NCBI GenBank assembly: GCA_963521185.1
Contig: CAUQTV010000004.1
Span: forward strand, 449,905 to 513,904
DNA from: Enterobacter_D sp963521185
GTDB taxonomy: Bacteria; Pseudomonadota; Gammaproteobacteria; Enterobacterales; Enterobacteriaceae
Length of the DNA stretch: 64,000 nt
Direction: 5' to 3'
The notes under the pieces are model-generated. The model saw only the letters and a program-made list of their open reading frames with translations, was not told the origin of the DNA and searched no databases. This document shows, piece by piece, positions 17,031-26,176 of this stretch. A program made the position numbers and the translations under genes. Position 1 is the first letter of the stretch. Each line of letters begins with the position of its first letter.

Positions 17031-18440
17031 TTAGCGCATGCCCGCCATACGTTTCTTACCGATAAACAGCCAGCCCAGCCCCAGTACGATAAACCACAGC
17101 GGCGTGACCAACAGCGCCTGGCGGGTATCGTCTTCCAGCGTCAGCAGCACCAGCACAAACACAAAGAACGCCATACATACCCAGCACATCAGCTTGCCCA
17201 GCGGCATCTTGTAAATCGACTTCTCGTGCAGCTGCGGACGCTGTTTGCGGTAGACCAGATATGAGCAAAGAATAATGGTCCAGACGAACATAAACAGGAT
17301 CGCCGACACGGTGGTGATCATGGTGAACGCCGCAATCACGCTCGGGTTGACGTACAGAATCGCCACGCCGCCCAGCAGGCAGATGCAGGAGAACGTCAGG
17401 CCTGTCGCCGGTACCGCACGTTTTGACAGCTTACCGAAGCTCTTCGGTGCAACGCCATCCTGCGCCAGGCCAAACAGCATACGGCTGGTTGAGAACACGC
17501 CACTGTTGGCGGAAGAGGCCGCCGAGGTCAGCACCACAAAGTTAATAATGCTCGCCGCCGCCGGCAGACCCACCAGTACGAACAGCTCCACGAACGGGCT
17601 TTTGTTTGGCACCACCGAACTCCACGGGGTCACCGACATAATGACGATCAGCGCGAAGACGTAAAACATAATGATACGGATCGGAATCGAGTTAATCGCG
17701 CGCGGCAGGGATTTCTCCGGATCTTTGGTTTCCGCCGCCGTCGTACCCACCAGCTCAATGCCGACGAACGCAAACACCGCGATCTGGAAGCCCGCAAAGA
17801 ATCCGCTGATGCCTTTCGGGAACCAGCCGCCGTCGTTCCACAGGTGCGCAAACGAGGCCTGCACGCCGGTTGGCGACTGGAAGTGCATGAGCACCATCAC
17901 CAGCCCGACGATAACCAGCGCCACGATGGCGACAATTTTGATCATCGCAAACCAGAACTCCATCTCGCCGAACATCTTCACCGTGGCGAGGTTCAGGCCC
18001 AGCAGCAGCATAATCACCGCCAGCGACGCTACCCAGTCCGATAAGCCAGGGAACCAGAACTGCGCATAGGCGGTGATCGCCACCACGTCGGCCATGCCGG
18101 TCACTACCCAGCAGAACCAGTAGGTCCAGCCGGTAAAGTACCCCGCCCACGGCCCGAGCAGGTCGGCGGCGAAGTCGCTAAAGGATTTGTATTCCAGATT
18201 CGAGAGCAGCAGTTCACCCATTGCCCGCATCACGAAAAACAGCATAAAACCGATGATCATATAAACGAAAATGATCGACGGCCCGGCGAGGCTGATGGTT
18301 TTGCCTGACCCCATAAACAGCCCGGTGCCAATGGCACCACCGATGGCGATAAGCTGGATATGACGGTTTGTGAGATTACGCCGGAGGGATTGTTCAGACG
18401 ACGCCTGTTCGTCGGCGACGACCTTAACCTGATCTACCAT
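17031..18440 (-). CDS. cycA: CycA, D-serine/D-alanine/glycine:proton symporter
   Basis: Inner-membrane amino-acid permease of the APC superfamily with twelve predicted helices, 469 residues (E. coli 470) and near-identical sequence. The first helix carries G-G-A-I-G-T-G-L-F, the substrate-binding unwound glycine motif of APC transporters. It imports glycine, D-alanine, D-serine and D-cycloserine. The CA-rich stretch in its 5' leader is a likely target of the small RNA GcvB. It is monocistronic, with REP units at its 3' end. Confidence 0.95.
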   Translation of the reverse strand: MVDQVKVVADEQASSEQSLRRNLTNRHIQLIAIGGAIGTGLFMGSGKTISLAGPSIIFVYMIIGFMLFFVMRAMGELLLSNLEYKSFSDFAADLLGPWAGYFTGWTYWFCWVVTGMADVVAITAYAQFWFPGLSDWVASLAVIMLLLGLNLATVKMFGEMEFWFAMIKIVAIVALVIVGLVMVLMHFQSPTGVQASFAHLWNDGGWFPKGISGFFAGFQIAVFAFVGIELVGTTAAETKDPEKSLPRAINSIPIRIIMFYVFALIVIMSVTPWSSVVPNKSPFVELFVLVGLPAAASIINFVVLTSAASSANSGVFSTSRMLFGLAQDGVAPKSFGKLSKRAVPATGLTFSCICLLGGVAILYVNPSVIAAFTMITTVSAILFMFVWTIILCSYLVYRKQRPQLHEKSIYKMPLGKLMCWVCMAFFVFVLVLLTLEDDTRQALLVTPLWFIVLGLGWLFIGKKRMAGMR

Positions 18441-18744
18441 GGGATTATTTTCCTGTACCTGTCTGTGTTGTTGAGGCTCTTCTGGCCTTTACGTGACAAT
18501 GCCTTGATTTTTGAAACATCGATATTAGGTAAGAATCGGAGGGATGAATACTGCGATTTACAGCCCATGTTGAATTTATGTTAAAACTGAGTGTTATATC
18601 ACTCCGCTAATGCGAAACAGCTCACAAAAATACACCCAATAAGGGCTTTTGCAAGATGAAATCCCGACACTGGTTTAAAGAATGGAGTTTGTGCGGATAT
18701 GTCACTTCCTCTCCCCGATTGAGGAGAGGAATCGTTCGACGAAA
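18441..18744. other. cycA upstream / fklB downstream intergenic region
   Basis: This 304-base region holds the cycA leader and promoter on the right-to-left strand and the 3' end of fklB. A hairpin (TCCTCTCC at 18707-18714 against GGAGAGGA at 18723-18730) follows fklB without a T run. No open frame of interest is present. Confidence 0.4.
18459..18474 (-). promoter_or_regulatory. Candidate GcvB target in cycA leader
   Basis: On the minus strand the leader reads CAACAACACAGACAGG about 20-35 bases before the cycA ATG. It is a CA-rich patch complementary to the GU-rich R1 region of GcvB. GcvB repression of cycA is known in E. coli and Salmonella; the exact pairing here is inferred. Confidence 0.5.
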
Positions 18745-19365
18745 TTACAGGATTTCCAGCAATTCCACTTCGAAGACCAGCGTGCTGAACGGCGGAATGG
18801 AGGCACCCGCACCGCGCTCGCCGTAGGCCAGGTTCTGCGGGATAGTCAGTTCCCATTTGGAGCCGACTGGCATCAGCGTCAGCGCTTCGATCCAACCGGC
18901 GATCACGCCGTTGACCGGGAATTCAGCCGGTTCGCCGCGGGCAACGGAGCTGTCGAACACGGTGCCGTCGATCAGTTTACCGGTGTAATGCACGCGCACG
19001 CGGTCAGTACGGGCCGGGATCGCGCCTTCGCCCTGGGTCAGAACGCGGAATTGCAGACCGGACTCGGTGCTGTTCACGCCCTCTTTATCACGGTTTTCGT
19101 CCAGATATTTCACGCCGTCGGCCGCCATGGCGTCGAAACGCTCACGACGAACCGCATCCGCGCGTTCATGAATTTCACGCAGGGCGCGGTGTACCACATC
19201 CACCGGTACCGCAGGCTGGGTGCCAGCCAGCGCATCAGCAATGCCAGCAACCAGCGCTTCCGGCAACAGCCCCTGTAAGCCAGACTCGCTCAATTGCTGC
19301 CCTACCTGCAAGCCAATGCCATAGCTTGCTTGCGCTTCGATAGTGTCAAAAGTCGGGGTTGTCAT
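18745..19365 (-). CDS. fklB: FklB (FKBP22), peptidyl-prolyl cis-trans isomerase
   Basis: Homodimeric cytoplasmic FKBP-type isomerase of 206 residues, equal to E. coli FklB. The start at 19365 (M-T-T-P-T-F-D) is chosen over an upstream ATG because it follows AAGGAAA and matches the known N-terminus. An N-terminal helical dimerisation domain (about 1-95) is followed by a C-terminal FKBP domain with V-H-Y-T-G, F-D-S-S and G-W-I-E-A-L blocks, ending in V-F-E-V-E-L-L. It is divergent from ytfB. Confidence 0.94.
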   Translation of the reverse strand: MTTPTFDTIEAQASYGIGLQVGQQLSESGLQGLLPEALVAGIADALAGTQPAVPVDVVHRALREIHERADAVRRERFDAMAADGVKYLDENRDKEGVNSTESGLQFRVLTQGEGAIPARTDRVRVHYTGKLIDGTVFDSSVARGEPAEFPVNGVIAGWIEALTLMPVGSKWELTIPQNLAYGERGAGASIPPFSTLVFEVELLEIL

Positions 19366-19597
19366 GGGTTTTCCTTTCATCGCATTTAAAGTAGCGGGCA
19401 GCATAACAGCCGCGCTGCGACGGGTAAAACTTTGTCGCCGGGATTGATGACAAATTGCAGGGAAAAAGAAACAATAGAAGCGCGATGTTTATTCTTAAAC
19501 AAATCTTACGAAAGAAAGCTTTGCTACGCTCATCAGGCAGTTAGCAATCTATACTCTAAAGCACAGGATTACCACGACGCGGAGCAGGAGGAAAGCC

Positions 19598-20233
19598 ATG
19601 CCCGGGCGATTTGAACTGAAACCTACCCTGGCGAAAATCTGGCACGCGCCGGACAACTTTCGCATGATGGATCCGCTGCCGTCAGCTCACCGCCGTGGGA
19701 TCATCGCAGCGGCGCTGCTGGTGGTGATTGGCTTCCTGCTTCCCACGTCGGACGACCGCAGCACGCCAACCCCCACGCGCGATGCGCAGCTCGACATTCA
19801 GTCGCAGTCGCAGCCCACCCAGGCGCAGCAGCCGCCGTTGGTCACCTCCTCCCCTGAGCCGCAGCAGGTGGCCCCTGTTGCACCTGAACCGGTGCAGGAG
19901 CAGGAGCCTGAGCAGGCGCAGCAGCCTACGCAAAGCAGCCAGCCCTTCCAGGAGCCGGTCGGCATTGAGCAGCAGTGGCGCACCTATCGGGTGGAGTCAG
20001 GCAAGACGCTGGCACAGCTGTTCCGCGATCACAGCCTGCCGCCGACGGACGTTTATGCGATGGCGCAGGTTGAGGGCAACGGCAAACCGCTGAGCAACCT
20101 GCAATCGGGGCAAATCGTGAAGATCCGCCAAAACGCCAACGGCGTGGTGACCGGATTAACCATTGAAGCCGACGGCAATCAGCAGGTGTTGTTTACCCGC
20201 CAGGCCGATGGCAGCTTTATTCGCGCGCGCTAA
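19598..20233 (+). CDS. ytfB: YtfB, OapA-family cell-division/peptidoglycan-binding protein
   Basis: Bitopic inner-membrane protein of 211 residues (E. coli 212). A short basic cytoplasmic tail is followed by one membrane helix (about residues 34-49). A Pro/Gln/Ser/Glu-rich low-complexity linker comes next (about 50-125), then a C-terminal OapA/LysM-like domain (about 127-211, starting W-R-T-Y-R-V-E-S-G-K-T-L). YtfB localises to the division site and binds glycan. The start follows an excellent AGGAGGAAA site. It is divergent from fklB. Confidence 0.88.
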   Translation: MPGRFELKPTLAKIWHAPDNFRMMDPLPSAHRRGIIAAALLVVIGFLLPTSDDRSTPTPTRDAQLDIQSQSQPTQAQQPPLVTSSPEPQQVAPVAPEPVQEQEPEQAQQPTQSSQPFQEPVGIEQQWRTYRVESGKTLAQLFRDHSLPPTDVYAMAQVEGNGKPLSNLQSGQIVKIRQNANGVVTGLTIEADGNQQVLFTRQADGSFIRAR

Positions 20234-20276
20234 TGACGGCGGTGCCGGGCAGCGCTGACGCTTACCCGGCATCGCA

Positions 20277-21206
20277 TCAGGCGCTGCGTTTATTCACCCA
20301 CCAAATCCCTGAGCACACCAGTACCAGCGCAATGGCGTATTTGATTTCCAGAATGTTTTCGCCAAGGAAAATGGACGACAGCACCGTGCCCGCCACCGGG
20401 ATCACAAAGTTAAACGGCGCAATCATGCTGACGCGGTTGTATTTGAGCAGGATGCTCCACAGCGCAAACGCAATGGACGACAGCAGCGTGAGGTAGCCCA
20501 GAATCGCCACCGCCTCAATGCTGTTAAACGCCAGCGTGCCGCCGGTGAGATAGCCGCCGAGCACCAGCACACCGCCGCCAAACCCCAATTGCCAGCCCGT
20601 CATCACCGTCGGATCCACCGTCTGCGAAATGCGCTTGCCGTACAGCGTGGCGGCGGACAGGATAAACGCCGCCAGCACCACAAACCCGTCGCCCATCATG
20701 CTAAAAGTGAAATCCATTAGCGAATGGTTGATATTCACCAGCATCACGCCCGCAAACCCCAGCACGCAGCCAATGGTTTTGTTGTAGCTGAGCTTGTCGT
20801 TTTGATAGATAAAGTGCGCCAGCAGCACGCTGAAAAAGGTGCCGGTGGCGTTCATGATCGAGCCTTTGACGCCGGTGGTAAACGCGAGACCAATATAGAA
20901 AATGGCGTACTGGATGGAGGTCTGCGTCAGCCCCAGAACGGCCAGTTGACCGTACTGCCGACCGTTTAAGCGCGCAATGGGCTTACGTTGGGCCAGAGCA
21001 AACAGCAACAGCAGCACTCCGGCAAACAGGAAGCGGTAACCGGCAAAGACAATTTTTGAGGGGATGTCGTCGGTGGCGATCTCAAAAATCGCGTAACCGT
21101 TTTTAATGGCGGGATAAGAGCTACCCCACAGCAGACAGCACAGCGTAGCGCAGGCATAAGCGACGTTTTTACGCGCGAATACCGGCGTCGGGCAAACAGT
21201 TTCCAT
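20277..21206 (-). CDS. EamA/DMT-family transporter
   Basis: Inner-membrane transporter of about 309 residues with ten helices in two EamA repeats (about residues 12-150 and 165-305). The frame stays open to 21314, but those extra residues are polar and the rplI terminator hairpin lies there. The ATG at 21206 has AAAGGA directly against it with no spacer, so GTG or TTG codons 9-12 bases upstream are also possible starts. No substrate can be assigned. It occupies the place of yjfZ/ytfA of E. coli, between ytfB and rplI, and is an accessory gene. Confidence 0.75.
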   Translation of the reverse strand: METVCPTPVFARKNVAYACATLCCLLWGSSYPAIKNGYAIFEIATDDIPSKIVFAGYRFLFAGVLLLLFALAQRKPIARLNGRQYGQLAVLGLTQTSIQYAIFYIGLAFTTGVKGSIMNATGTFFSVLLAHFIYQNDKLSYNKTIGCVLGFAGVMLVNINHSLMDFTFSMMGDGFVVLAAFILSAATLYGKRISQTVDPTVMTGWQLGFGGGVLVLGGYLTGGTLAFNSIEAVAILGYLTLLSSIAFALWSILLKYNRVSMIAPFNFVIPVAGTVLSSIFLGENILEIKYAIALVLVCSGIWWVNKRSA

Positions 21207-21303
21207 TCCTTTCACCAAAGATAAAATCACGTTTTGATTTATTATCAATGAATGCGCGCGGAATAGCGACCCTGTAAAAATGGCGGGGGAACAGAAAGCA
21301 AAA

Positions 21304-21322
21304 CGCCGGCACAAGGCCGGCG
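21304..21322. terminator. Terminator after the rpsF operon
   Basis: CGCCGGC and GCCGGCG form a 7-bp stem around ACAAG, with seven T on the plus strand and GTTTTGCTTT on the minus strand. It lies about 33 bases past the rplI stop on the minus strand and probably ends the ribosomal operon. Confidence 0.75.
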
Positions 21323-21354
21323 CTTTTTTTGTTATCTCAGACGAGAATCGCTAA

Positions 21355-21804
21355 TTACTCAGCAACCACGTTGATGATAACTTTAGCAAACACTTCGCTG
21401 TGAACCTGGAAGTTCACTTCGTGTTCGCCAGTGGTACGCAGAACGCCGTTCGGTAAACGAACTTCGCTCTTAGCCACGTCAACGCCAGCCGCAGTTACAG
21501 CGTCAGCGATGTCGCGAGTACCGATAGAACCGAACAGTTTACCTTCGTCGCCTGCTTTAGACGCGAGGGTAACGGTGCCCAGTGCGTTGATTTTTTCAGC
21601 GCGAGCTTCAGCAGCGTTCAGAACGTCAGCCAGTTTGGCTTCCAGTTCAGCACGGCGTGCTTCGAAAAATTCAACGTTTTTCTTGGTAGCAGGAACAGCT
21701 TTACCCTGCGGTACCAGGAAGTTACGAGCATAACCCGCTTTAACGTTAACCTGATCACCCAGGCTACCCAGGTTTGCTACTTTATCAAGCAGAATAACTT
21801 GCAT
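21355..21804 (-). CDS. rplI: Ribosomal protein bL9
   Basis: Structural protein of the 50S subunit, 149 residues as in E. coli. The N-terminal domain begins M-Q-V-I-L-L-D-K-V-A-N-L-G and carries the rRNA-binding glycine/lysine loop G-Y-A-R-N-F-L. A long central helix (about 41-74) leads to the C-terminal rRNA-binding domain. It is the last gene of rpsF-priB-rpsR-rplI, 41 bases after rpsR. Confidence 0.98.
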   Translation of the reverse strand: MQVILLDKVANLGSLGDQVNVKAGYARNFLVPQGKAVPATKKNVEFFEARRAELEAKLADVLNAAEARAEKINALGTVTLASKAGDEGKLFGSIGTRDIADAVTAAGVDVAKSEVRLPNGVLRTTGEHEVNFQVHSEVFAKVIINVVAE

Positions 21805-21845
21805 TACCTTATCCTCTCAAAGTCGTATTAATGGACCGTGCCCGA

Positions 21846-22392
<547 letters not shown>

Positions 22393-22398
22393 CAGAAA

Positions 22399-22794
22399 TT
22401 ACTCTTCAGAATCCCCAGCATCATCAGCATCTGCGGTTTCGTTAGCGAAATCATCGCGACGCTCACGGCGCTCGTCTTTCGCTTTAACCATCGGAGATGC
22501 TTCAGTAACCGCGTTTTTAGTACGCATTACCATGCTACGGATAACGGCGTCGTTGAAGCGGAAGTTAGTTTCCAGCTCATCGATCACTTCCTGCGGCGCT
22601 TCAACGTTCAGCAGAACGTAGTGTGCTTTGTGCAGTTTGTTGATCGGGTAAGCCAGCTGACGGCGGCCCCAGTCTTCCAGACGGTGGATCGTGCCTTCTG
22701 CTGCAGTGATTGCACCAGTGTAACGCTCGATCATACCCGGAACCTGTTCGCTCTGGTCAGGATGGACCATAAAAACGATTTCGTAATGACGCAT
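22399..22794 (-). CDS. rpsF: Ribosomal protein bS6
   Basis: 30S subunit protein of 131 residues. It begins M-R-H-Y-E-I-V-F-M-V-H-P-D and has an acidic C-terminal tail ending D-S-E-E, the site where RimK adds glutamates in E. coli. It partners with S18. First gene of the operon; a leader hairpin 40-86 bases upstream probably mediates autoregulation. The ribosome site AAGGAG is clear. Confidence 0.98.
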   Translation of the reverse strand: MRHYEIVFMVHPDQSEQVPGMIERYTGAITAAEGTIHRLEDWGRRQLAYPINKLHKAHYVLLNVEAPQEVIDELETNFRFNDAVIRSMVMRTKNAVTEASPMVKAKDERRERRDDFANETADADDAGDSEE

Positions 22795-23139
22795 CGAATT
22801 GCTCCTTACGGATTATTCAGCCTCCTGTCAGGGTCAGCCGCGGCCCATGGAAGCAAGGAACGTGTTTGAATGGCGGCTGAAAAATTGACGCGTAATCATA
22901 CTTGCGACGTCCCACGAACTCAAGGGGAATGCACAAATAATTCGCACAAAGCGTAAAGCGGGTCTACGGGGGCGGATTAAAATTAATCAAAATGGATTAC
23001 GGCAATTTTTTGAACAACTGCATCAGAAATGGTCGCGGTGAGTTCGTACGGCAGCGATTACACTTTAATCACACCCCACTTATCGGGAGGAAGCGCCTTC
23101 GCAAAATAACGTCATCTCGCAGTACTGGAGCGTAACATC
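22795..23139. other. rpsF/yjfY divergent intergenic region
   Basis: This 345-base region contains the rpsF leader with its hairpin (22834-22880), the rpsF promoter further right and the yjfY promoter at the right end. An AT-rich stretch at 22975-23010 is a plausible promoter zone. GGAG at about 23127 serves yjfY. No other gene is seen. Confidence 0.4.
22834..22880 (-). ncRNA. Candidate S6:S18-binding leader hairpin of rpsF mRNA
   Basis: On the minus strand TCAGCCGC (22880-22873) can pair with the complementary arm at 22841-22834, closing a loop of about 31 bases upstream of rpsF. The position and the CCG in the stem agree with the known S6:S18 autoregulatory leader of gammaproteobacteria. 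The exact motif was not verified. Confidence 0.5.
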
Positions 23140-23415
23140 ATGAAAAACATCGCATTCGCAATCCTGGCGCTGCTTCTGTTTAGCGCAAACGCAGCCGCCG
23201 CGATTAAAATTGACAGCCAACTCACACACAATATGGATGATGTGCACAGCTTAGGCGTTATCTACATTAATCATAACTTCGCCACTGAAAGTGAAGCAGA
23301 TCAGGCCCTGAACGATGAAACCGACGCGCGCGGTGCCAAATACTACCACGCGTCGCTGCTCCGTGAACCTGGCAGCAATGGCAATCTGCACGCCAGCGCG
23401 GAAATCTACCGCTAG
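23140..23415 (+). CDS. yjfY: YjfY, small periplasmic DUF1471 protein
   Basis: Exported protein of 91 residues, the E. coli length. The signal peptide is residues 1-21 (M-K-N-I-A-F then a Leu/Ala core ending A-A-A-A). The mature part is one DUF1471 (YhcN/BhsA) domain with the diagnostic L-G-V-I-Y-I-N-H-N-F and K-Y-Y-H-A-S-L-L segments. Members are stress- or biofilm-linked; YjfY has no assigned biochemical role. It lies between the ula and rpsF operons, as in E. coli, and shares a terminator with ulaF. Confidence 0.9.
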   Translation: MKNIAFAILALLLFSANAAAAIKIDSQLTHNMDDVHSLGVIYINHNFATESEADQALNDETDARGAKYYHASLLREPGSNGNLHASAEIYR

Positions 23416-23455
23416 CACCAGAAACCCCCAACAAGAACATTGCTCTATATCATTT

Positions 23456-23480
23456 GCCCCCGTTATCGGGGGCTTTTTTT
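23456..23480. terminator. Terminator shared by yjfY and ulaF
   Basis: GCCCCCG, TTAT and CGGGGGC form a hairpin followed by seven T on the plus strand. It ends yjfY transcription. The ulaF stop codon lies within the T tract, so the minus-strand ula message ends in the same palindrome. Confidence 0.85.
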
Positions 23481-24171
23481 ATTTCTTTTGCCCGTAATAG
23501 GCATTCGGCCCGTGCTTGCGCATAAAGTGCTTATCCATCAGATAACCGTCGATGGGCTTAAGCTGCGGATTGATACCGCAGGCGATCCACGCCATCCGCG
23601 CGACCTCTTCCATCACCACCGCGTTGTGCACGGCGTCGCTGGCGTCTTTGCCCCAGGCGAAGGGACCATGCTGCCAGACCACCACGCCCGGCGTGTGTAA
23701 CGGCTCGCCCTCGCCCAGCGTCTCAATGATCACCTTGCCGGTGTTAAGCTCGTACTCACCGGCGACTTCCTGCGCCGTCAGCGCGCGGGTGCAGGGGATG
23801 TCACCTAAAAAGTAATCCGCATGAGTGGTGCCAAGCGCCGGGATCGCCCGGCCCGCCTGCGCCCAGGCGGTGGCATGGGTCGAATGGGTATGCACCACAC
23901 CACCGAGCGTAGGGTAACGGCGATAGAGCGCCAGATGGGTTGCGGTGTCGGACGAGGGACGCCAGCGCCCTTCCACGACCTTGCCGTCGAGATCGACAAT
24001 CACCATATCCTCTGCGCTCATCGCCGCATAATCCACGCCGCTGGGCTTGATCGCCACCAGCCCACGCGCCCGGTCAATGGCGCTGACGTTGCCCCAGGTA
24101 AAGGTCACTAACCCGTAGCGCGGCAAATCCATGTTCGCCGCAAACACCTGCTGCTTAAGCTGTTTCATCAC
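23479..24171 (-). CDS. ulaF: UlaF, L-ribulose-5-phosphate 4-epimerase
   Basis: Converts L-ribulose 5-phosphate to D-xylulose 5-phosphate, the last step of L-ascorbate fermentation. 230 residues, class II aldolase/AraD family. Zinc ligands appear as V-H-T-H-S-T-H and a later histidine after the acidic block; A-I-K-P-S-G-V binds the phosphate. Its start overlaps the ulaE stop by four bases. Last gene of ulaABCDEF. Confidence 0.95.
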   Translation of the reverse strand: MMKQLKQQVFAANMDLPRYGLVTFTWGNVSAIDRARGLVAIKPSGVDYAAMSAEDMVIVDLDGKVVEGRWRPSSDTATHLALYRRYPTLGGVVHTHSTHATAWAQAGRAIPALGTTHADYFLGDIPCTRALTAQEVAGEYELNTGKVIIETLGEGEPLHTPGVVVWQHGPFAWGKDASDAVHNAVVMEEVARMAWIACGINPQLKPIDGYLMDKHFMRKHGPNAYYGQKK

Positions 24172-25022
24172 ACCGCCTCCAGTAAGCCTGCCCGGGCCAT
24201 GCGCTCGCGTACCCAGTCACGCGCTTTGATGACTTCGCCTGCCGGATCGTCGGCGGTTTCGCTCCACATCTCAATCAGATACGGGCCGCAGTAGCCGCTT
24301 TGTTTGAGCGTGTCGAAACAGCGCTCAAACTCCACCACGCCTTCGCCAAACGGCACGTTTTTAAACACGCCTGGACGGGTATCTTTGACGTGAACGGCGA
24401 CGATATGCCCGATCCCGGCCTGCAACTCCATCTGCACGTCGTTATCCCACGCTGACAGATTGCCGATGTCCGGGTAGAGCTGGAACCACGGGTTGTTCAG
24501 GTAGTGGGTGTAACCCAGCGCCTTGCTGATAGAGTTCATTAGCGGGTAATCCATGATCTCCATCGCCAGCGTCACCTGCGCGCGGCTTGCCATTTCAACG
24601 CTCTCTTTTAACCCGTCGCGAAAACGGCGACGGGTTTCGTCGTTGGCCTGCTGGTAATAGACGTCGTAGCCCGCCAGTTGGATCACGCGGATGCCCGTAT
24701 CCTGCGCAAAACGGATAGCTTTGCGCATAATCGCCAGCCCCTGCGCCCGCACCGCGTCGTCTTCGCTGCCGAGCGGAAAGCGGCGGTGCGCACTCAGGCA
24801 CATTGAGGGCACGCGCACGCCGGTTTCGGCAATGGCGCTCACCAGCGCCAGACGCGCTTGTGGCGTCCAGTCGAGGCGGGCAAGCCGGGCGTCGGTTTCA
24901 TCGACAGACATTTCGACAAAATCGAAGCCGAGCGTTTTAGCCAGCCGCAGCCGTTCGAGCCAGCACTCCCCGGCGGGAAGCGCTTTTTCATAGATGCCGA
25001 GCGGCACCTGCTTCGACAACAT
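24168..25022 (-). CDS. ulaE: UlaE, L-xylulose-5-phosphate 3-epimerase
   Basis: TIM-barrel epimerase of 284 residues (E. coli UlaE 284) that turns L-xylulose 5-phosphate into L-ribulose 5-phosphate. Metal-binding acidic and histidine residues appear in the barrel motifs (A-M-E-I-M-D-Y, P-D-I-G-N-L-S-A, V-A-V-H-V-K-D-T and Y-L-I-E-M-W-S-E). It starts nine bases after ulaD and overlaps ulaF by four bases. Confidence 0.95.
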   Translation of the reverse strand: MLSKQVPLGIYEKALPAGECWLERLRLAKTLGFDFVEMSVDETDARLARLDWTPQARLALVSAIAETGVRVPSMCLSAHRRFPLGSEDDAVRAQGLAIMRKAIRFAQDTGIRVIQLAGYDVYYQQANDETRRRFRDGLKESVEMASRAQVTLAMEIMDYPLMNSISKALGYTHYLNNPWFQLYPDIGNLSAWDNDVQMELQAGIGHIVAVHVKDTRPGVFKNVPFGEGVVEFERCFDTLKQSGYCGPYLIEMWSETADDPAGEVIKARDWVRERMARAGLLEAV

Positions 25023-25031
25023 AGCCGCTCC

Positions 25032-25688
25032 TTAGCCCCACAGTTCGGCGATCGAACGTTTGAACTGGCGCGCGGCCTCTACCGGCGAGGCGGCGTCACG
25101 AATGCTGCGCCCGGCAATGAAGACGTGGATCGGAATGCCTTTAAACAGCGGCAGATCCTCCAGCGCCAGGCCGCCGGTGACGGTGACTTTAAAGCCCATG
25201 TCCGCCAGACGTTTGATGGCGCTGATGTCCGCCTCGCTCCACGCCACGCCTGCGGCCTGTGCATCGCGGCTGCGGTGATACACCACCTGCCCGATGCCCG
25301 CATCGCGCCACGCCTGCGCCTGCTCCCATGTCCAGAAGCCGGTCAGCTCAATTTGCACGTCGCCGTTGAATTCCTGCGCCACTTCAAGCGCCCCTTTGGC
25401 GGTGTTGATATCCGCACAGCAAATCACCGTGACCCAGTCGGCGTTGGCTTCAAAGCACATGCGCGAGAGAATTTTGCCCGCATCGGCAATTTTGGCGTCC
25501 GCCAGCACGATTTTGTGCGGGTAGAGCGCTTTCAGATCGCGGACGGCACGCACGCCTTCCCCCACGCAAAGAATGGTGCCCACTTCAATGATGTCCACTT
25601 CTTCGGCAATCAGGCGGGTGGTTTCATACGCATGGGATAAGGTCTGGTTGTCCAGCGCAACCTGGAGCATCGGTAATGTATGAGACAT
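25032..25688 (-). CDS. ulaD: UlaD, 3-keto-L-gulonate-6-phosphate decarboxylase
   Basis: Orotidine-monophosphate-decarboxylase-superfamily enzyme of 218 residues (E. coli 216) that decarboxylates 3-keto-L-gulonate 6-phosphate to L-xylulose 5-phosphate with Mg2+. The signature L-A-D-A-K-I-A-D-A-G holds the catalytic Asp/Lys pair. The start at 25688 is chosen because AGAGGA lies six bases before it; an ATG two codons earlier touches that site. Confidence 0.95.
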   Translation of the reverse strand: MSHTLPMLQVALDNQTLSHAYETTRLIAEEVDIIEVGTILCVGEGVRAVRDLKALYPHKIVLADAKIADAGKILSRMCFEANADWVTVICCADINTAKGALEVAQEFNGDVQIELTGFWTWEQAQAWRDAGIGQVVYHRSRDAQAAGVAWSEADISAIKRLADMGFKVTVTGGLALEDLPLFKGIPIHVFIAGRSIRDAASPVEAARQFKRSIAELWG

Positions 25689-25699
25689 GATCATTCCTC

Positions 25700-26167
25700 T
25701 TAGACGGACGCCGCGTTGGCGTAATCAATCAAATCGAGCACGTCCTGCGCGGTGCGGCAGGCCCGTAAACGGTCAAAGTTTGCTTCGTCATCAAACAGAT
25801 TCACGATCTGCATGATGCCGACTTCCTGATGGGTGTTGGCGTCGACGGCGGCCATGGTGATGAGAATATCCACCGGATCGTTGTCTTCATGGTTAAACAC
25901 CAGCGGCGTTTTCAGCGTCACCAGCGAAAAGCCGGTGCGCTTGACGCCCTCTTCCGGGCGACCGTGCGGCATGGCCAGGCCCGGCGCGATGACAAAATAG
26001 GGGCCGAACTGCGCAACGCCATCGAGAATGGCCTGGTAATAACGCGGTTCCACCACGTCAGCCGCCACCAGCAGATCGACGCCGATTTTGACCGCCTCCT
26101 GCCAGCTGCTGGCTTCCGCCTGCAACGCGATGGAGTTATTTTGCGCCAGCGAGTCACGTAATTTCAT
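25700..26167 (-). CDS. ulaC: UlaC, ascorbate PTS EIIA component
   Basis: Cytoplasmic phosphotransferase of 155 residues (E. coli 154), mannitol/fructose EIIA fold. The phosphorylated histidine lies in A-M-P-H-G-R-P, about residue 68. It accepts phosphate from HPr and passes it to UlaB. Located between ulaB and ulaD with 9- and 11-base gaps. Confidence 0.95.
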   Translation of the reverse strand: MKLRDSLAQNNSIALQAEASSWQEAVKIGVDLLVAADVVEPRYYQAILDGVAQFGPYFVIAPGLAMPHGRPEEGVKRTGFSLVTLKTPLVFNHEDNDPVDILITMAAVDANTHQEVGIMQIVNLFDDEANFDRLRACRTAQDVLDLIDYANAASV

Positions 26168-26176
26168 GCGGCGTCC

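Noticed and set aside
21207..21314. N-terminal extension of the EamA transporter to 345 residues
   Set aside because: The extra segment lacks a ribosome site at its start and overlaps the rplI terminator hairpin.
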